A stretch of 5,678 nt of DNA from Candidatus Sabulitectum sp. (GTDB taxonomy: Bacteria > Fermentibacterota > Fermentibacteria > Fermentibacterales > JCC-6): contig JAOZLN010000176.1 in NCBI GenBank assembly GCA_029934845.1, forward strand, positions 1 to 5,678, given 5' to 3'. The position numbers and the translations under genes were made by a program. The notes under the pieces are model-generated. The model saw only the letters and a list, made by a program, of their open reading frames with translations. It did no database searches and had not been told where the DNA came from. This document shows, in pieces, positions 1-5,678 of the stretch (the stretch's first letter is position 1; each line of letters starts with the position of its first letter).

Positions 1-445
1 AGAGCTCAGGTTCCAGTTCGAGAAGAAAACCATTCTCTGCGTTCACGGCCTTCCAGGGAGCCAGACCATGGGGCTTCCAGTTGATGCAGCAGCAGAGATA
101 TATGATTCAATCCTGGCAAGATCAGGGGCAAATATTGTTGTCTGTGGCTCCACGCATACACCGTCAATAATCAGAAGACCCAATGGTTTGATAATTAATC
201 CCGGCTCTGTGGGAGGAGGAACTGTTCCGTCAGGAGGAACGGCCATGATCCTTTCTTTTGCCGAGGAGGGTGAACCAGAGGTGGAAACCGTTGAATTTAC
301 ATATTCACTGGAAGATACTGAGGCTGGATACAAGGCAGCAGGTATGGGAAACATCTTTTTAAAATGCTTGGAACTGGGCCGTGACCAGAGAGGTAACTGG
401 CATACTGAAGATCCAAAATGGAGGCAGCAATGGGCAGAACTCTGA
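1..445 (+). CDS. YfcE/MJ0936-type metallophosphoesterase, C-terminal part (5' end outside window)
   Basis: The frame is open from base 2 and ends at TGA 443-445, giving 147 residues of a gene that starts upstream. What is visible is the C-terminal half of a calcineurin-like phosphoesterase: a VHG motif with the metal-ligand His at bases 44-46, then GSTHTP at bases 146-163 and NGLIINPGSVG just after. In the family these correspond to the late metal-binding His, the GHTH pair and the NPGSVG signature, in that order and at normal spacing. The N-terminal DxH, GD and GNHD-type motifs would lie upstream. The first His of GHTH is Ser here. A polar tail of about 45 residues (YSLEDTEAGYKAAGM onward, with a Trp-rich end) follows the domain. 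Family members are cytoplasmic, binuclear-metal phosphodiesterases or phosphatases of varied substrate; none can be named here. Its last 16 bases overlap leuC, which suggests co-transcription. The family call is firm, the substrate unknown. Confidence 0.85.
   Translation, partial: ELRFQFEKKTILCVHGLPGSQTMGLPVDAAAEIYDSILARSGANIVVCGSTHTPSIIRRPNGLIINPGSVGGGTVPSGGTAMILSFAEEGEPEVETVEFTYSLEDTEAGYKAAGMGNIFLKCLELGRDQRGNWHTEDPKWRQQWAEL
420..424 (+). promoter_or_regulatory. Ribosome binding site of leuC (decides the start)
   Basis: GGAGG lies five bases before the ATG at 430, inside the end of the phosphoesterase gene. The in-frame ATG at 418 overlaps this motif and has no such site of its own, so 430 is the likely start. 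The protein then begins MGRTLIEKI, matching the usual MG-T-EKI opening of LeuC-type proteins. Confidence 0.75.
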
Positions 446-1677
446 TAGAGAAGATCATCGCCGCGCACGGCGCAGGCGAATGTACCGGCGGAGATGTGGT
501 CTGGCTGGGTATTGATAACCGTTCCGCAAGGGATTTCGCAGGGGCGAATGTTGTTGGTAACCTTGAGAAATACGGTGGAGAATCTCCAATCGCTGACCCG
601 GAGAAAACATTTTTTACCTTTGACTGTAATGTACCGGCCAACACCATTCCCTATGCGACCAATCAGCACAGAATAAGGCTTTTTGCCAGAGAGCAGAACC
701 TGAAAATATGGGATGTGAACGCAGGAATAGGCAGTCATGTTGTGATTGAAGAAGGGCTTGCAAAGCCGGGAACAACCACTATTGGAACAGACAGTCATCT
801 GAATATCATGGGGGCTGTAGGGGCTTTCGGACAGGGAATGGGTGATGTTGATACAGCCTTTGCGTTCAAATCAGGCAAGGTCTGGTTTCAGGTTCCAAAA
901 TCTGTCAGAGTAACACTAAAGGGAATGCCTGCTGCTGGTACAGAGGCGAAAGATGTAGCTCTGGCAATGCTGAAAGAGTTCGGCAGCCATACCCTTCTTG
1001 GCAAGTCTGTAGAGGTTCAGGGTGAATGGCTTGATCAGGCTGCATTGTCTGATTGCATTACCTTTTCCAGCCTGGGCACAGAAATGGGTGCCATTATTAT
1101 TCTGCTTGCTCCCAATCAGAATGTACTGGATGCTTTTAATATGAAGAGGGAAGAGGCATTCTATGCCGATGACGATGCTGAGTACGAGAAAGAGTACACT
1201 CTGGATATCAGCGATCTTGCGCCCCATCTTGCCGCACCTCCAAATCCGCACAATGTACATCCTGTTTCTCAGTACAAAGATGTAAGGGTAGATGGTGTGT
1301 TCATTGGCAGCTGCACAAACGGCAGTTATGAAGATATGGCCTATGCGGCAAAACTGCTGAAAGGCAGAAAAGTAGCAGACGGGGTAATGCTGAAGGTTGT
1401 TCCGGCAACAAGAAAAACATGGGACAAACTTCTTCATGAGGGATTGCTTGCAGATCTTTTTGATGCAGGAGCCATCGTAAGCAACGCAGGTTGCGGAGGT
1501 TGTGCTTCCGGTCAGATAGGTATGACAGGTTTGAAAGAGGTGCAGGTAAGCACCTCCAACAGAAATTTCACAGGCAAGCAGGGCAAGGGCGATACGTATC
1601 TTGCCGGTATCGGCACTGCTGTTGCAAGTGCGGTGTTTGGAAGAATTGCCACAGTTCATGAACTGGAGGAGGTATAG
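430..1677 (+). CDS. leuC: 3-isopropylmalate / homoaconitate dehydratase-type hydro-lyase, large subunit
   Basis: Large subunit of a two-subunit [4Fe-4S] hydro-lyase of the aconitase superfamily. In known members it isomerises 2- to 3-isopropylmalate (leucine) or acts on homocitrate/homoaconitate, in the cytoplasm with the small subunit. It has 415 residues from ATG 430, the size of the compact archaeal/HacA-like group rather than the roughly 466 of E. coli LeuC. The cluster ligands are clear: C295 in GSCTNG, C355 and C358 in CGGC, with the family's 60 and 3 residue spacing. GIGSHVVIEE (99-108) and GTDSH (119-123) carry further active-site residues, and STSNRNFTGKQG (374-385) is the usual C-terminal signature. 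Several positions are unusual: D65-C66 where the family normally has Asp-His, DSHLN for DSHT, NAGCGGC for NPGCGPC, and YLAGI for YLASP. This points to a divergent subfamily. The gene overlaps the phosphoesterase by 16 bases and leuD follows two bases after its stop. The fold and pairing are near certain; leucine synthesis as the role is probable only, as leuA and leuB are not in view. Confidence 0.9.
   Translation: MGRTLIEKIIAAHGAGECTGGDVVWLGIDNRSARDFAGANVVGNLEKYGGESPIADPEKTFFTFDCNVPANTIPYATNQHRIRLFAREQNLKIWDVNAGIGSHVVIEEGLAKPGTTTIGTDSHLNIMGAVGAFGQGMGDVDTAFAFKSGKVWFQVPKSVRVTLKGMPAAGTEAKDVALAMLKEFGSHTLLGKSVEVQGEWLDQAALSDCITFSSLGTEMGAIIILLAPNQNVLDAFNMKREEAFYADDDAEYEKEYTLDISDLAPHLAAPPNPHNVHPVSQYKDVRVDGVFIGSCTNGSYEDMAYAAKLLKGRKVADGVMLKVVPATRKTWDKLLHEGLLADLFDAGAIVSNAGCGGCASGQIGMTGLKEVQVSTSNRNFTGKQGKGDTYLAGIGTAVASAVFGRIATVHELEEV
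1667..1672 (+). promoter_or_regulatory. Ribosome binding site of leuD
   Basis: A perfect AGGAGG sits inside the last codons of leuC, seven bases before the leuD ATG at 1680. This arrangement is typical of translationally coupled subunit genes. Confidence 0.8.
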
Positions 1678-1679
1678 TC

Positions 1680-2186
1680 ATGACTTCATTACAACTTAAA
1701 GGCAGACTCTGGGTTCTTCAGCGCGATGGTGAACTTGTAAGCGATATAGATACCGACATGATCTTCCACAATCAGTACCTTGCCATTACAGACATATCAA
1801 AGATGGGGCAGTACGCCTTCGATAATCTTGAAGGTTTTAAAGACTTTGCAGATCTCGCAAAGCCAGGTGACATAATTCTTGCAGGAGACAATTTTGGCAG
1901 CGGCAGTTCCCGGCAGCAGGCAGTTGACTGCTTCAGGTGTCTTGGTGTGCAGGCTGTTATTGCCAGATCCTACGGGGCTATCTACAAGAGGAATGCAATC
2001 AACAGTGCATTTCCTGTGATAACCATGGCCAATGCTAAAGCCAGCGATTTCAAGCATCTGGAAGTTGTTGTTCTGGACATGGAGAAGGGCGTCCTGGAAG
2101 ATAAGAAAACTGAACCAATGAGTGGTGTTCAGAAGGACATCTTTTTTGCAGGCGGTCTTTTCGAGTATGCTGAAACCCTGAAGTAG
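1680..2186 (+). CDS. leuD: 3-isopropylmalate / homoaconitate dehydratase-type hydro-lyase, small subunit
   Basis: Small (swivel-domain) subunit that completes the active site of the preceding large subunit. It has 168 residues, normal for compact LeuD/HacB proteins. DIDTDMIF (22-29) matches the family's IDTD-I motif. GDNFGSGSSRQQAVDC (69-84) matches G-NFG-GSSREHA; the Ser-Ser-Arg (76-78) corresponds to the catalytic Ser and substrate-binding Arg known from aconitase. GAIYKRNAINSAFPVI (99-114) matches the RNA-IN-P motif, and AGGLFEYAE closes the protein. Two details are not classical: QQ replaces EH after SSR, and the loop after the IDTD motif reads YLAI. In the methanogen enzymes that loop is reported to help discriminate isopropylmalate from homoaconitate; YLAI lacks the Arg of the YLRT type. 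By this weak criterion isopropylmalate or another short-chain substrate is favoured over homoaconitate. Start and stop are well supported. The exact substrate is open. Confidence 0.88.
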   Translation: MTSLQLKGRLWVLQRDGELVSDIDTDMIFHNQYLAITDISKMGQYAFDNLEGFKDFADLAKPGDIILAGDNFGSGSSRQQAVDCFRCLGVQAVIARSYGAIYKRNAINSAFPVITMANAKASDFKHLEVVVLDMEKGVLEDKKTEPMSGVQKDIFFAGGLFEYAETLK

Positions 2187-2195
2187 CAGAGCAAG

Positions 2196-3725
2196 TTGGA
2201 AAAGAGTACCGATGCAGTGTACGAAATGAAACAGTTTCTTACAGAAAAAATGTTCTGGAGCATTTCACTGTTTCTTCTTCTTCTGCCGGTGCTCTTTGCC
2301 ATGGCGCCAACTGTTTTTCACCAGAGTGGCAGCTTTTTCCTTTCCGGAGATAAGGCTCTTCTTCAAATGGCAACAGAAGAAGTACCTGACGGGATTTATA
2401 CCGGTGCGTATTCCAGATTTGGGTTTCACCATCCAGGACCTTTGTATTTCTACATAAGGTATCCTTTCAGCGTATCCGGGAATCAACTGCTTTCGCTTTA
2501 TTTTCTTCCTCAGCTTATTGCAGGTTTTTCTCTCTGGGGGGCTTTTTACATCATCCGCAAGACAGTGTCTGCAAATGCAGCGGTTTTGTTTGCTGTATTG
2601 ATCTCCAGTCTGATGTTCGGTATGAACTGGTCTATCTGGGCAGGCATGTGGAATCCGTATGTGGTTGTTCTTCCGATGCTTCTTTCTGTTATTGCCATGG
2701 TTGCAGTTGCAGGTGGAGCAAACAAATACCTTCCAGTGGCTGTTGTCAGTGCTTCATTTGCAGCTCAAACTCATCTGGGTGTGCTGCCGGTCATGGGTCT
2801 TCTTTTTCTTTACACCTTTGCTCTGGTGGTTTACCGCAGGGATTTTCGGAATCGGTTCTTTGCAATTTCTCTTGTTATTGGATTCGTGCTTTGGATCCCG
2901 GTGATAGTTGACCAGCTTTCTTCTTATGGAACAGGTAACCTGTTCTCTATTTTTTCCTTCCTTCGGGAAACAGAACCGACCGGTCTTTGCAACAACAGTA
3001 TTTCGGTGTGGAGTTCTCTGGCCTCAATGATGGAAACAGCACCGTTAGCTTCCTTTCTAAGGGTTCCTTCACACTTCATGGTGCTGATCAACTCAGTTGT
3101 AGCTCTGGTTAGATCGCTGTTTCTTTTCTCTGCATGGCTAACTGCAAGACGGCGTAACACAAGCAGCTTTGAAACCCGCCTGTGTGAAGTTACGTTGCTG
3201 CTGCTTATTGCTTCAGTTGCCTCAATACTGGGTATTCGCGGTCTTGTAGAGCAATATCTTGCCCGTTGGATCTCTCTTCTTTCACCTCTTTCCTGGCTGG
3301 CGATAATTCTGGTGTACCAGAGAAAGCTGTCTTCCGGAAAAAGAAAGATCCTTTTCAGCATGCTTCCTGTTCTATTGATCCTCTTCACAGTGATGAATGT
3401 GAATCAGGTTGCCAGTGAAAGTTTCTCCGATGATCCTCTGGGGTATCACGATGAAAAGGTGAAGTCTCTTTCTATAATGCTTCTTGAAGACCATGAACTT
3501 CTTATTTCGGATCAGATTCAGATAACTGTGGAAGACAACAGCCTCTGGCCGTATATGGCCGGTCTTGTGTGTAACCTCAGAACACACGGATACCAGGTGG
3601 CAATACAGGACGAATATGCATACATGCTTAATACTTCGAACCCTGTGTTTGAACGCCCACTTGTTATCTTTCTTTACCACAACGGCTCAGGTATTGATTA
3701 TCTGCTGGAGAGCATCGATAATTAG
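2196..3725 (+). CDS. Polytopic membrane protein, probable GT-C-type glycosyltransferase
   Basis: It has up to 509 residues with about ten hydrophobic segments (roughly 22-42, 98-120, 127-147, 153-173, 178-212, 220-239, 295-317, 332-347, 355-374, 384-403). A soluble tail of about 100 residues (from 407) follows. Between the first two helices lies a large loop with GDKALLQM (51-58) and YSRFGFHHPGPLYFY (72-86). WNPY (152-155), QTHLG (191-195) and WIPVIVDQL (233-241) follow. I recognise this set from a family of uncharacterised membrane proteins with a GT-C / PMT_2-like layout, where an acidic residue in the first outer loop (here D52) is expected to be catalytic. Such enzymes use lipid-linked sugars at the outer face; that role is inferred. 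The start is unresolved: TTG 2196 (nine bases after leuD) has only a weak purine-rich leader, while GTG 2217 and ATG 2226 are in frame and start closer to the first helix. It may share the leuCD transcript, but no functional link is evident. Confidence 0.7.
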   Translation: MEKSTDAVYEMKQFLTEKMFWSISLFLLLLPVLFAMAPTVFHQSGSFFLSGDKALLQMATEEVPDGIYTGAYSRFGFHHPGPLYFYIRYPFSVSGNQLLSLYFLPQLIAGFSLWGAFYIIRKTVSANAAVLFAVLISSLMFGMNWSIWAGMWNPYVVVLPMLLSVIAMVAVAGGANKYLPVAVVSASFAAQTHLGVLPVMGLLFLYTFALVVYRRDFRNRFFAISLVIGFVLWIPVIVDQLSSYGTGNLFSIFSFLRETEPTGLCNNSISVWSSLASMMETAPLASFLRVPSHFMVLINSVVALVRSLFLFSAWLTARRRNTSSFETRLCEVTLLLLIASVASILGIRGLVEQYLARWISLLSPLSWLAIILVYQRKLSSGKRKILFSMLPVLLILFTVMNVNQVASESFSDDPLGYHDEKVKSLSIMLLEDHELLISDQIQITVEDNSLWPYMAGLVCNLRTHGYQVAIQDEYAYMLNTSNPVFERPLVIFLYHNGSGIDYLLESIDN

Positions 3726-3752
3726 TTTCAGTGAATATCAAAGAAGGTTGTT

Positions 3753-3770
3753 GGGAATCCTTGAATTCCC
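3753..3770. terminator. Small hairpin between convergent genes, possible weak bidirectional terminator
   Basis: GGGAAT (3753-3758) and ATTCCC (3765-3770) form a perfect 6-bp stem with a 6-base loop. It lies in the 58-base gap between the membrane gene's TAG and the stop of the minus-strand lipoprotein gene. Its position suits a terminator serving both genes. No run of T follows on either strand, so it is not a textbook intrinsic terminator. Confidence 0.3.
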
Positions 3771-3783
3771 CAGAGACAGTCTA

Positions 3784-5073
3784 CTATCTGATATACCCAA
3801 TTTCCCGGAGTTTGTCTATCATGTGAATGGAATCGTTCTGTGTAGGTGTACAAACACATGGCCATGCCCAGTAGCTTAGAACTTCTTCCAGAAGCAGGCT
3901 GTCTGTAGGAAGAAGTGTTCTCTCACCTGGGTCTACCAACAGGTTGAAGGTTTCACTTGAATCAGGTTGGACAAACCACATTACTTTCATTGATTCCTGT
4001 AAACAGACCGCAGAAGCAGTACCGAATACAATTCCGCTGGATGGAATGATCCGGTCAGCAGGAATGGTTCCAAGCAGGCTGATTCCTTCAACATGATCAG
4101 GCACTGGAATATTCAGGTAGTCCAGGACAGTTGGTAGCACGTCAAGCTGACCAACATTTTGCGAAATAATTGTTTCAGGCTCAATTCCCGGTCCGGACAT
4201 TATCAGAGGAACATGAATGGTTTCCTGATAAAGATTGCTTGCATGTCCTGTAGATCCGTGTTCCATGAATTCTTCTCCGTGATCTGCTACAAGAATAACA
4301 AGTGTGTTATCCAAAAGATTCATCTCCCGCATGCTGTGTAGAAGCCTTGATAGCTGGCTGTCGGTCCACCTTATCTCGGAATCATACAAGGCTTTTAGGT
4401 GCTCAATCAGTACAGGATTTTCCCAGAGGTCAGTATCAGCTGGCCAATCGTAGAGCTGTAGTGAGTCAGATTGCTCGAAAAGTGTATCGAAGGGAGAAGG
4501 GGGTGCATAAGGAGAATGTGGGTCGTAGAGGTGAATTGTTGCAAGGAAGGGTTCTTCAATTTCACTAGCACTGAAGTAGTTCAAAAGAGTATCAATGGTT
4601 ACAGAATCCATTGCACTCGCTCCTTCTGAAACCAGTATCCAGAAAGAATCATATCCTTTGTCCATGCCAAATTCATTGCCCAAATATTCGCTCTGAACAA
4701 AACCTGCTGTGGAATACCCTTGATTCTGAAGTATGGTTGCAATTGTAGGCATTTCCAGATCAAGACCATACACTCTGTTGTTGTAGTGCCCGCAGCCGTG
4801 GCTTTTTTCCGAGAGTCCGGTATATATTGAAGTCATCCCTGGAAGTGTCCAGGAAGATTGCGCATGACAATTCATGAAAATGATCCCTGATGCTGCAAGA
4901 CTGTCAATTGTTGGAGAAGTTTCCCGATAATAACCGTAGCAACCAAGATGGTCGGCGACAATGGTATCAACGAGTACAAGAAGAATATTGGGTTGTTGAT
5001 TCTCTTTGTCTCCTGCGCAAGATGAAAGAAGAAGTACGAGGAACAAAGCTGGGAAAACTATTGAGACTTTCAT
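3784..5073 (-). CDS. Sulfatase-fold (alkaline phosphatase superfamily) lipoprotein with Thr at the nucleophile position
   Basis: It has 429 residues. A short signal peptide ends in a lipobox, LSSC, with Cys at residue 19, so the protein should be lipid-anchored outside the inner membrane. The sulfatase-type fold is clear throughout: PNILLVLVDT (28-37, metal ligand D36), ADHLGCYGY (40-48), SSWTLPGMTSIYTG (73-86), LYDPHSPYAPP (182-192), VADHGEEFMEHGSTGHA (262-278, metal ligands D264 and H265), LDVLPTVLDYL (310-320), and a closing LREIGYIR. Aligned on the TG of the active-site motif, residue 76 sits where sulfatases carry the Cys or Ser that becomes formylglycine, and it is Thr (ACA). Thr is the nucleophile in LtaS- and EptA-type phosphoglycerol or phosphoethanolamine transferases of the same superfamily, so a phospho-transfer or hydrolase role is as likely as sulfatase activity. 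Also unusual are G79 in place of the common Ser and IV in place of LR after VDT. The gene is monocistronic in view and divergent from the propeller-like gene. Confidence 0.88.
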   Translation of the reverse strand: MKVSIVFPALFLVLLLSSCAGDKENQQPNILLVLVDTIVADHLGCYGYYRETSPTIDSLAASGIIFMNCHAQSSWTLPGMTSIYTGLSEKSHGCGHYNNRVYGLDLEMPTIATILQNQGYSTAGFVQSEYLGNEFGMDKGYDSFWILVSEGASAMDSVTIDTLLNYFSASEIEEPFLATIHLYDPHSPYAPPSPFDTLFEQSDSLQLYDWPADTDLWENPVLIEHLKALYDSEIRWTDSQLSRLLHSMREMNLLDNTLVILVADHGEEFMEHGSTGHASNLYQETIHVPLIMSGPGIEPETIISQNVGQLDVLPTVLDYLNIPVPDHVEGISLLGTIPADRIIPSSGIVFGTASAVCLQESMKVMWFVQPDSSETFNLLVDPGERTLLPTDSLLLEEVLSYWAWPCVCTPTQNDSIHMIDKLREIGYIR

Positions 5074-5077
5074 GATT

Positions 5078-5083
5078 CCTCCT
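5078..5083 (-). promoter_or_regulatory. Ribosome binding site of the sulfatase-fold lipoprotein gene
   Basis: AGGAGG on the minus strand (CCTCCT on the plus strand) lies four bases before the ATG at 5073. The spacing is short, but the site is strong and fixes the start. The signal peptide begins directly at this Met. Confidence 0.7.
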
Positions 5084-5132
5084 GTTAAGAATATTGTGGA
5101 ATACAGGTGAATATATCTTGTCTCGTGCTTTC

Positions 5133-5148
5133 CAGGTAATCAAACCTG
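5133..5148. promoter_or_regulatory. Dyad CAGGT-N6-ACCTG in the divergent spacer, candidate operator
   Basis: A perfect 5-bp inverted repeat with a 6-base AT-rich centre lies between the two divergent genes, just upstream of the propeller gene's ribosome binding site. A further CAGGT occurs at 5104-5108 in the same spacer. It could be a regulator site or a small hairpin in the leader of the plus-strand gene. I could not pick a convincing -35/-10 pair on either strand here. Confidence 0.25.
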
Positions 5149-5152
5149 CAAA

Positions 5153-5158
5153 AGGAGG
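5153..5158 (+). promoter_or_regulatory. Ribosome binding site of the propeller-like gene (supports a GTG start)
   Basis: AGGAGG within an A/G-rich run lies eight bases before GTG 5167 and eleven before TTG 5170. The spacing favours GTG. The first in-frame ATG (5350) is 183 bases downstream and would remove the signal peptide. Confidence 0.7.
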
Positions 5159-5166
5159 GAGTTTTT

Positions 5167-5678
5167 GTGTTGAATATTTTTTCATCATTTGTTTTTGTTT
5201 CGCTGTCGATCCTTGTCTCTTCAGGAGGTTTTGCTGCTTATCTTTCTGCCGGAGGAGAGTCTATATCTGTATTAGACACAGGCGGTGAGACCGTTTTTAC
5301 AGTGGAAGCCCTGCCGGGAGAGAGGCTGAGCAATCCCCAGATCGGTCAGATGAAGGTTGTGTTCGTTTCATCTTCCCGGGGGCTCGTGCAGGCTGATATG
5401 CTTACAGGGGAGTTTACAGTTCTCTCTGACTTGCAGACAGGTGCTCCCTGGATATCTGCTTCCGGCGATCTGTGGTATACAGTGGATGGATTTCTGTTTA
5501 TGAACGAAGCATCTACAGGTGTTTCAATCCCTGCTTTTCATGTAAGTGTTGAGGACGGTCTGGCAGCCTTTACCGACAGGGGAGACAACCTTCACATTCT
5601 TTCGCTGGAAAGTGGCGAAGATACTGTGGTATCAGGGTTCAGATTCTATTCTCCTGTTGTTCTGTCAGGCGGTGATGT
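5167..5678 (+). CDS. Exported protein with propeller-like repeats, N-terminal part (3' end outside window)
   Basis: The frame is open for 170 residues from GTG 5167 to the window edge with no stop. The first 25 residues are hydrophobic with small residues near the end (FVFVSLSILVSSGGFAA), a likely signal peptide cleaved near residues 23-24; there is no lipobox Cys. The mature part shows repeating short beta-strand patterns: MKVVFVSSSRGLVQADMLTGE (62-82), GDLWYTVDGFLFMNEASTG (100-118), and GLAAFTDRGDNLHILSLESGE (131-151). Each runs hydrophobic strand, turn, second strand, then a TGE/SGE-like end, at about 33-35 residue steps. That resembles blades of WD40-like, PQQ-like or TolB-like beta-propellers, but no specific family signature is visible. 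The role is unknown; a secreted or periplasmic binding or structural protein is the natural inference. Third-position base use looks coding and similar to its neighbours. Confidence 0.75.
   Translation, partial: MLNIFSSFVFVSLSILVSSGGFAAYLSAGGESISVLDTGGETVFTVEALPGERLSNPQIGQMKVVFVSSSRGLVQADMLTGEFTVLSDLQTGAPWISASGDLWYTVDGFLFMNEASTGVSIPAFHVSVEDGLAAFTDRGDNLHILSLESGEDTVVSGFRFYSPVVLSGGD

Noticed and set aside
418..429. ATG 418 as the leuC start
   Set aside because: It overlaps the GGAGG that serves ATG 430 and adds four residues (MEAA) before the conserved MG-T-EKI opening.
43..798. Long open frame of 251 codons on the minus strand
   Set aside because: It runs antisense across the end of the phosphoesterase and the start of leuC, both strongly supported by motifs. 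The translation is low-complexity, Cys/Ser/Pro-rich and resembles no family.
916..1659. Open frame of 247 codons on the minus strand
   Set aside because: It is fully antisense to leuC, including the cluster-ligand region. Its Cys-rich translation is a mirror effect of leuC codon use.
2924..3388. Open frame of 154 codons on the minus strand inside the membrane gene
   Set aside because: It is antisense to predicted membrane helices, has an Arg/Ser/Glu-rich composition expected from the complement of hydrophobic codons, and has no ribosome binding site that I can see.
4839..4850. Formylglycine-type sulfatase active site (C/S-x-P-S-R)
   Set aside because: The segment reads TLPG, so neither Cys nor Ser is available at the modified position.
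5084..5150. AT-rich hexamers resembling -10 and -35 boxes in the divergent spacer
   Set aside because: TTGATT-like and TATATT-like elements occur on the minus strand but are about 22 bases apart, and no plus-strand pair has acceptable spacing. No promoter is called.
5094..5288. ATG-started 64-codon frame on the plus strand
   Set aside because: It overlaps, in another frame, the GTG-started gene that has a strong ribosome binding site, a signal peptide and an open frame to the window end.

Overview
This is an ordinary-looking bacterial chromosomal segment of moderate GC, densely coded, with Shine-Dalgarno-led starts (GGAGG / AGGAGG). Proteins of these kinds, namely a lipobox-bearing sulfatase-fold enzyme, an exported propeller-like protein and an aconitase-family pair outside the classical E. 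coli type, fit an uncultivated diderm lineage (FCB-like or a candidate phylum). That placement is a guess from general protein character and not from a marker gene. I see no RNA genes, mobile elements, CRISPR arrays or phage genes.

Left block, plus strand (1-3725): the 3' part of a YfcE/MJ0936-type metallophosphoesterase, overlapped by leuC (start placed at 430), then leuD two bases after the leuC stop, then a ten-or-so-helix membrane protein resembling GT-C glycosyltransferases nine bases after leuD. The tight packing suggests a single transcript. LeuC and LeuD form a [4Fe-4S] hydro-lyase of the isopropylmalate/homoaconitate dehydratase type, but both subunits differ from classical LeuC/LeuD at active-site positions. 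No leuA or leuB lies in the window, so the substrate is not fixed by context.

Right block (3784-5678): the membrane gene converges on a minus-strand gene for a lipoprotein of the sulfatase / alkaline phosphatase superfamily that has Thr, not Cys or Ser, at the formylglycine position. A 93-base divergent spacer separates it from a GTG-started plus-strand gene for an exported protein with propeller-like repeats, which runs off the window. The spacer holds two good ribosome binding sites and a CAGGT-N6-ACCTG dyad.

I did not find a clear new defence or mobile system. The most useful leads are the divergent LeuCD-like pair, the Thr-type sulfatase-fold lipoprotein, the GSTH variant of the phosphoesterase metal motif, and the non-ATG propeller-like gene.
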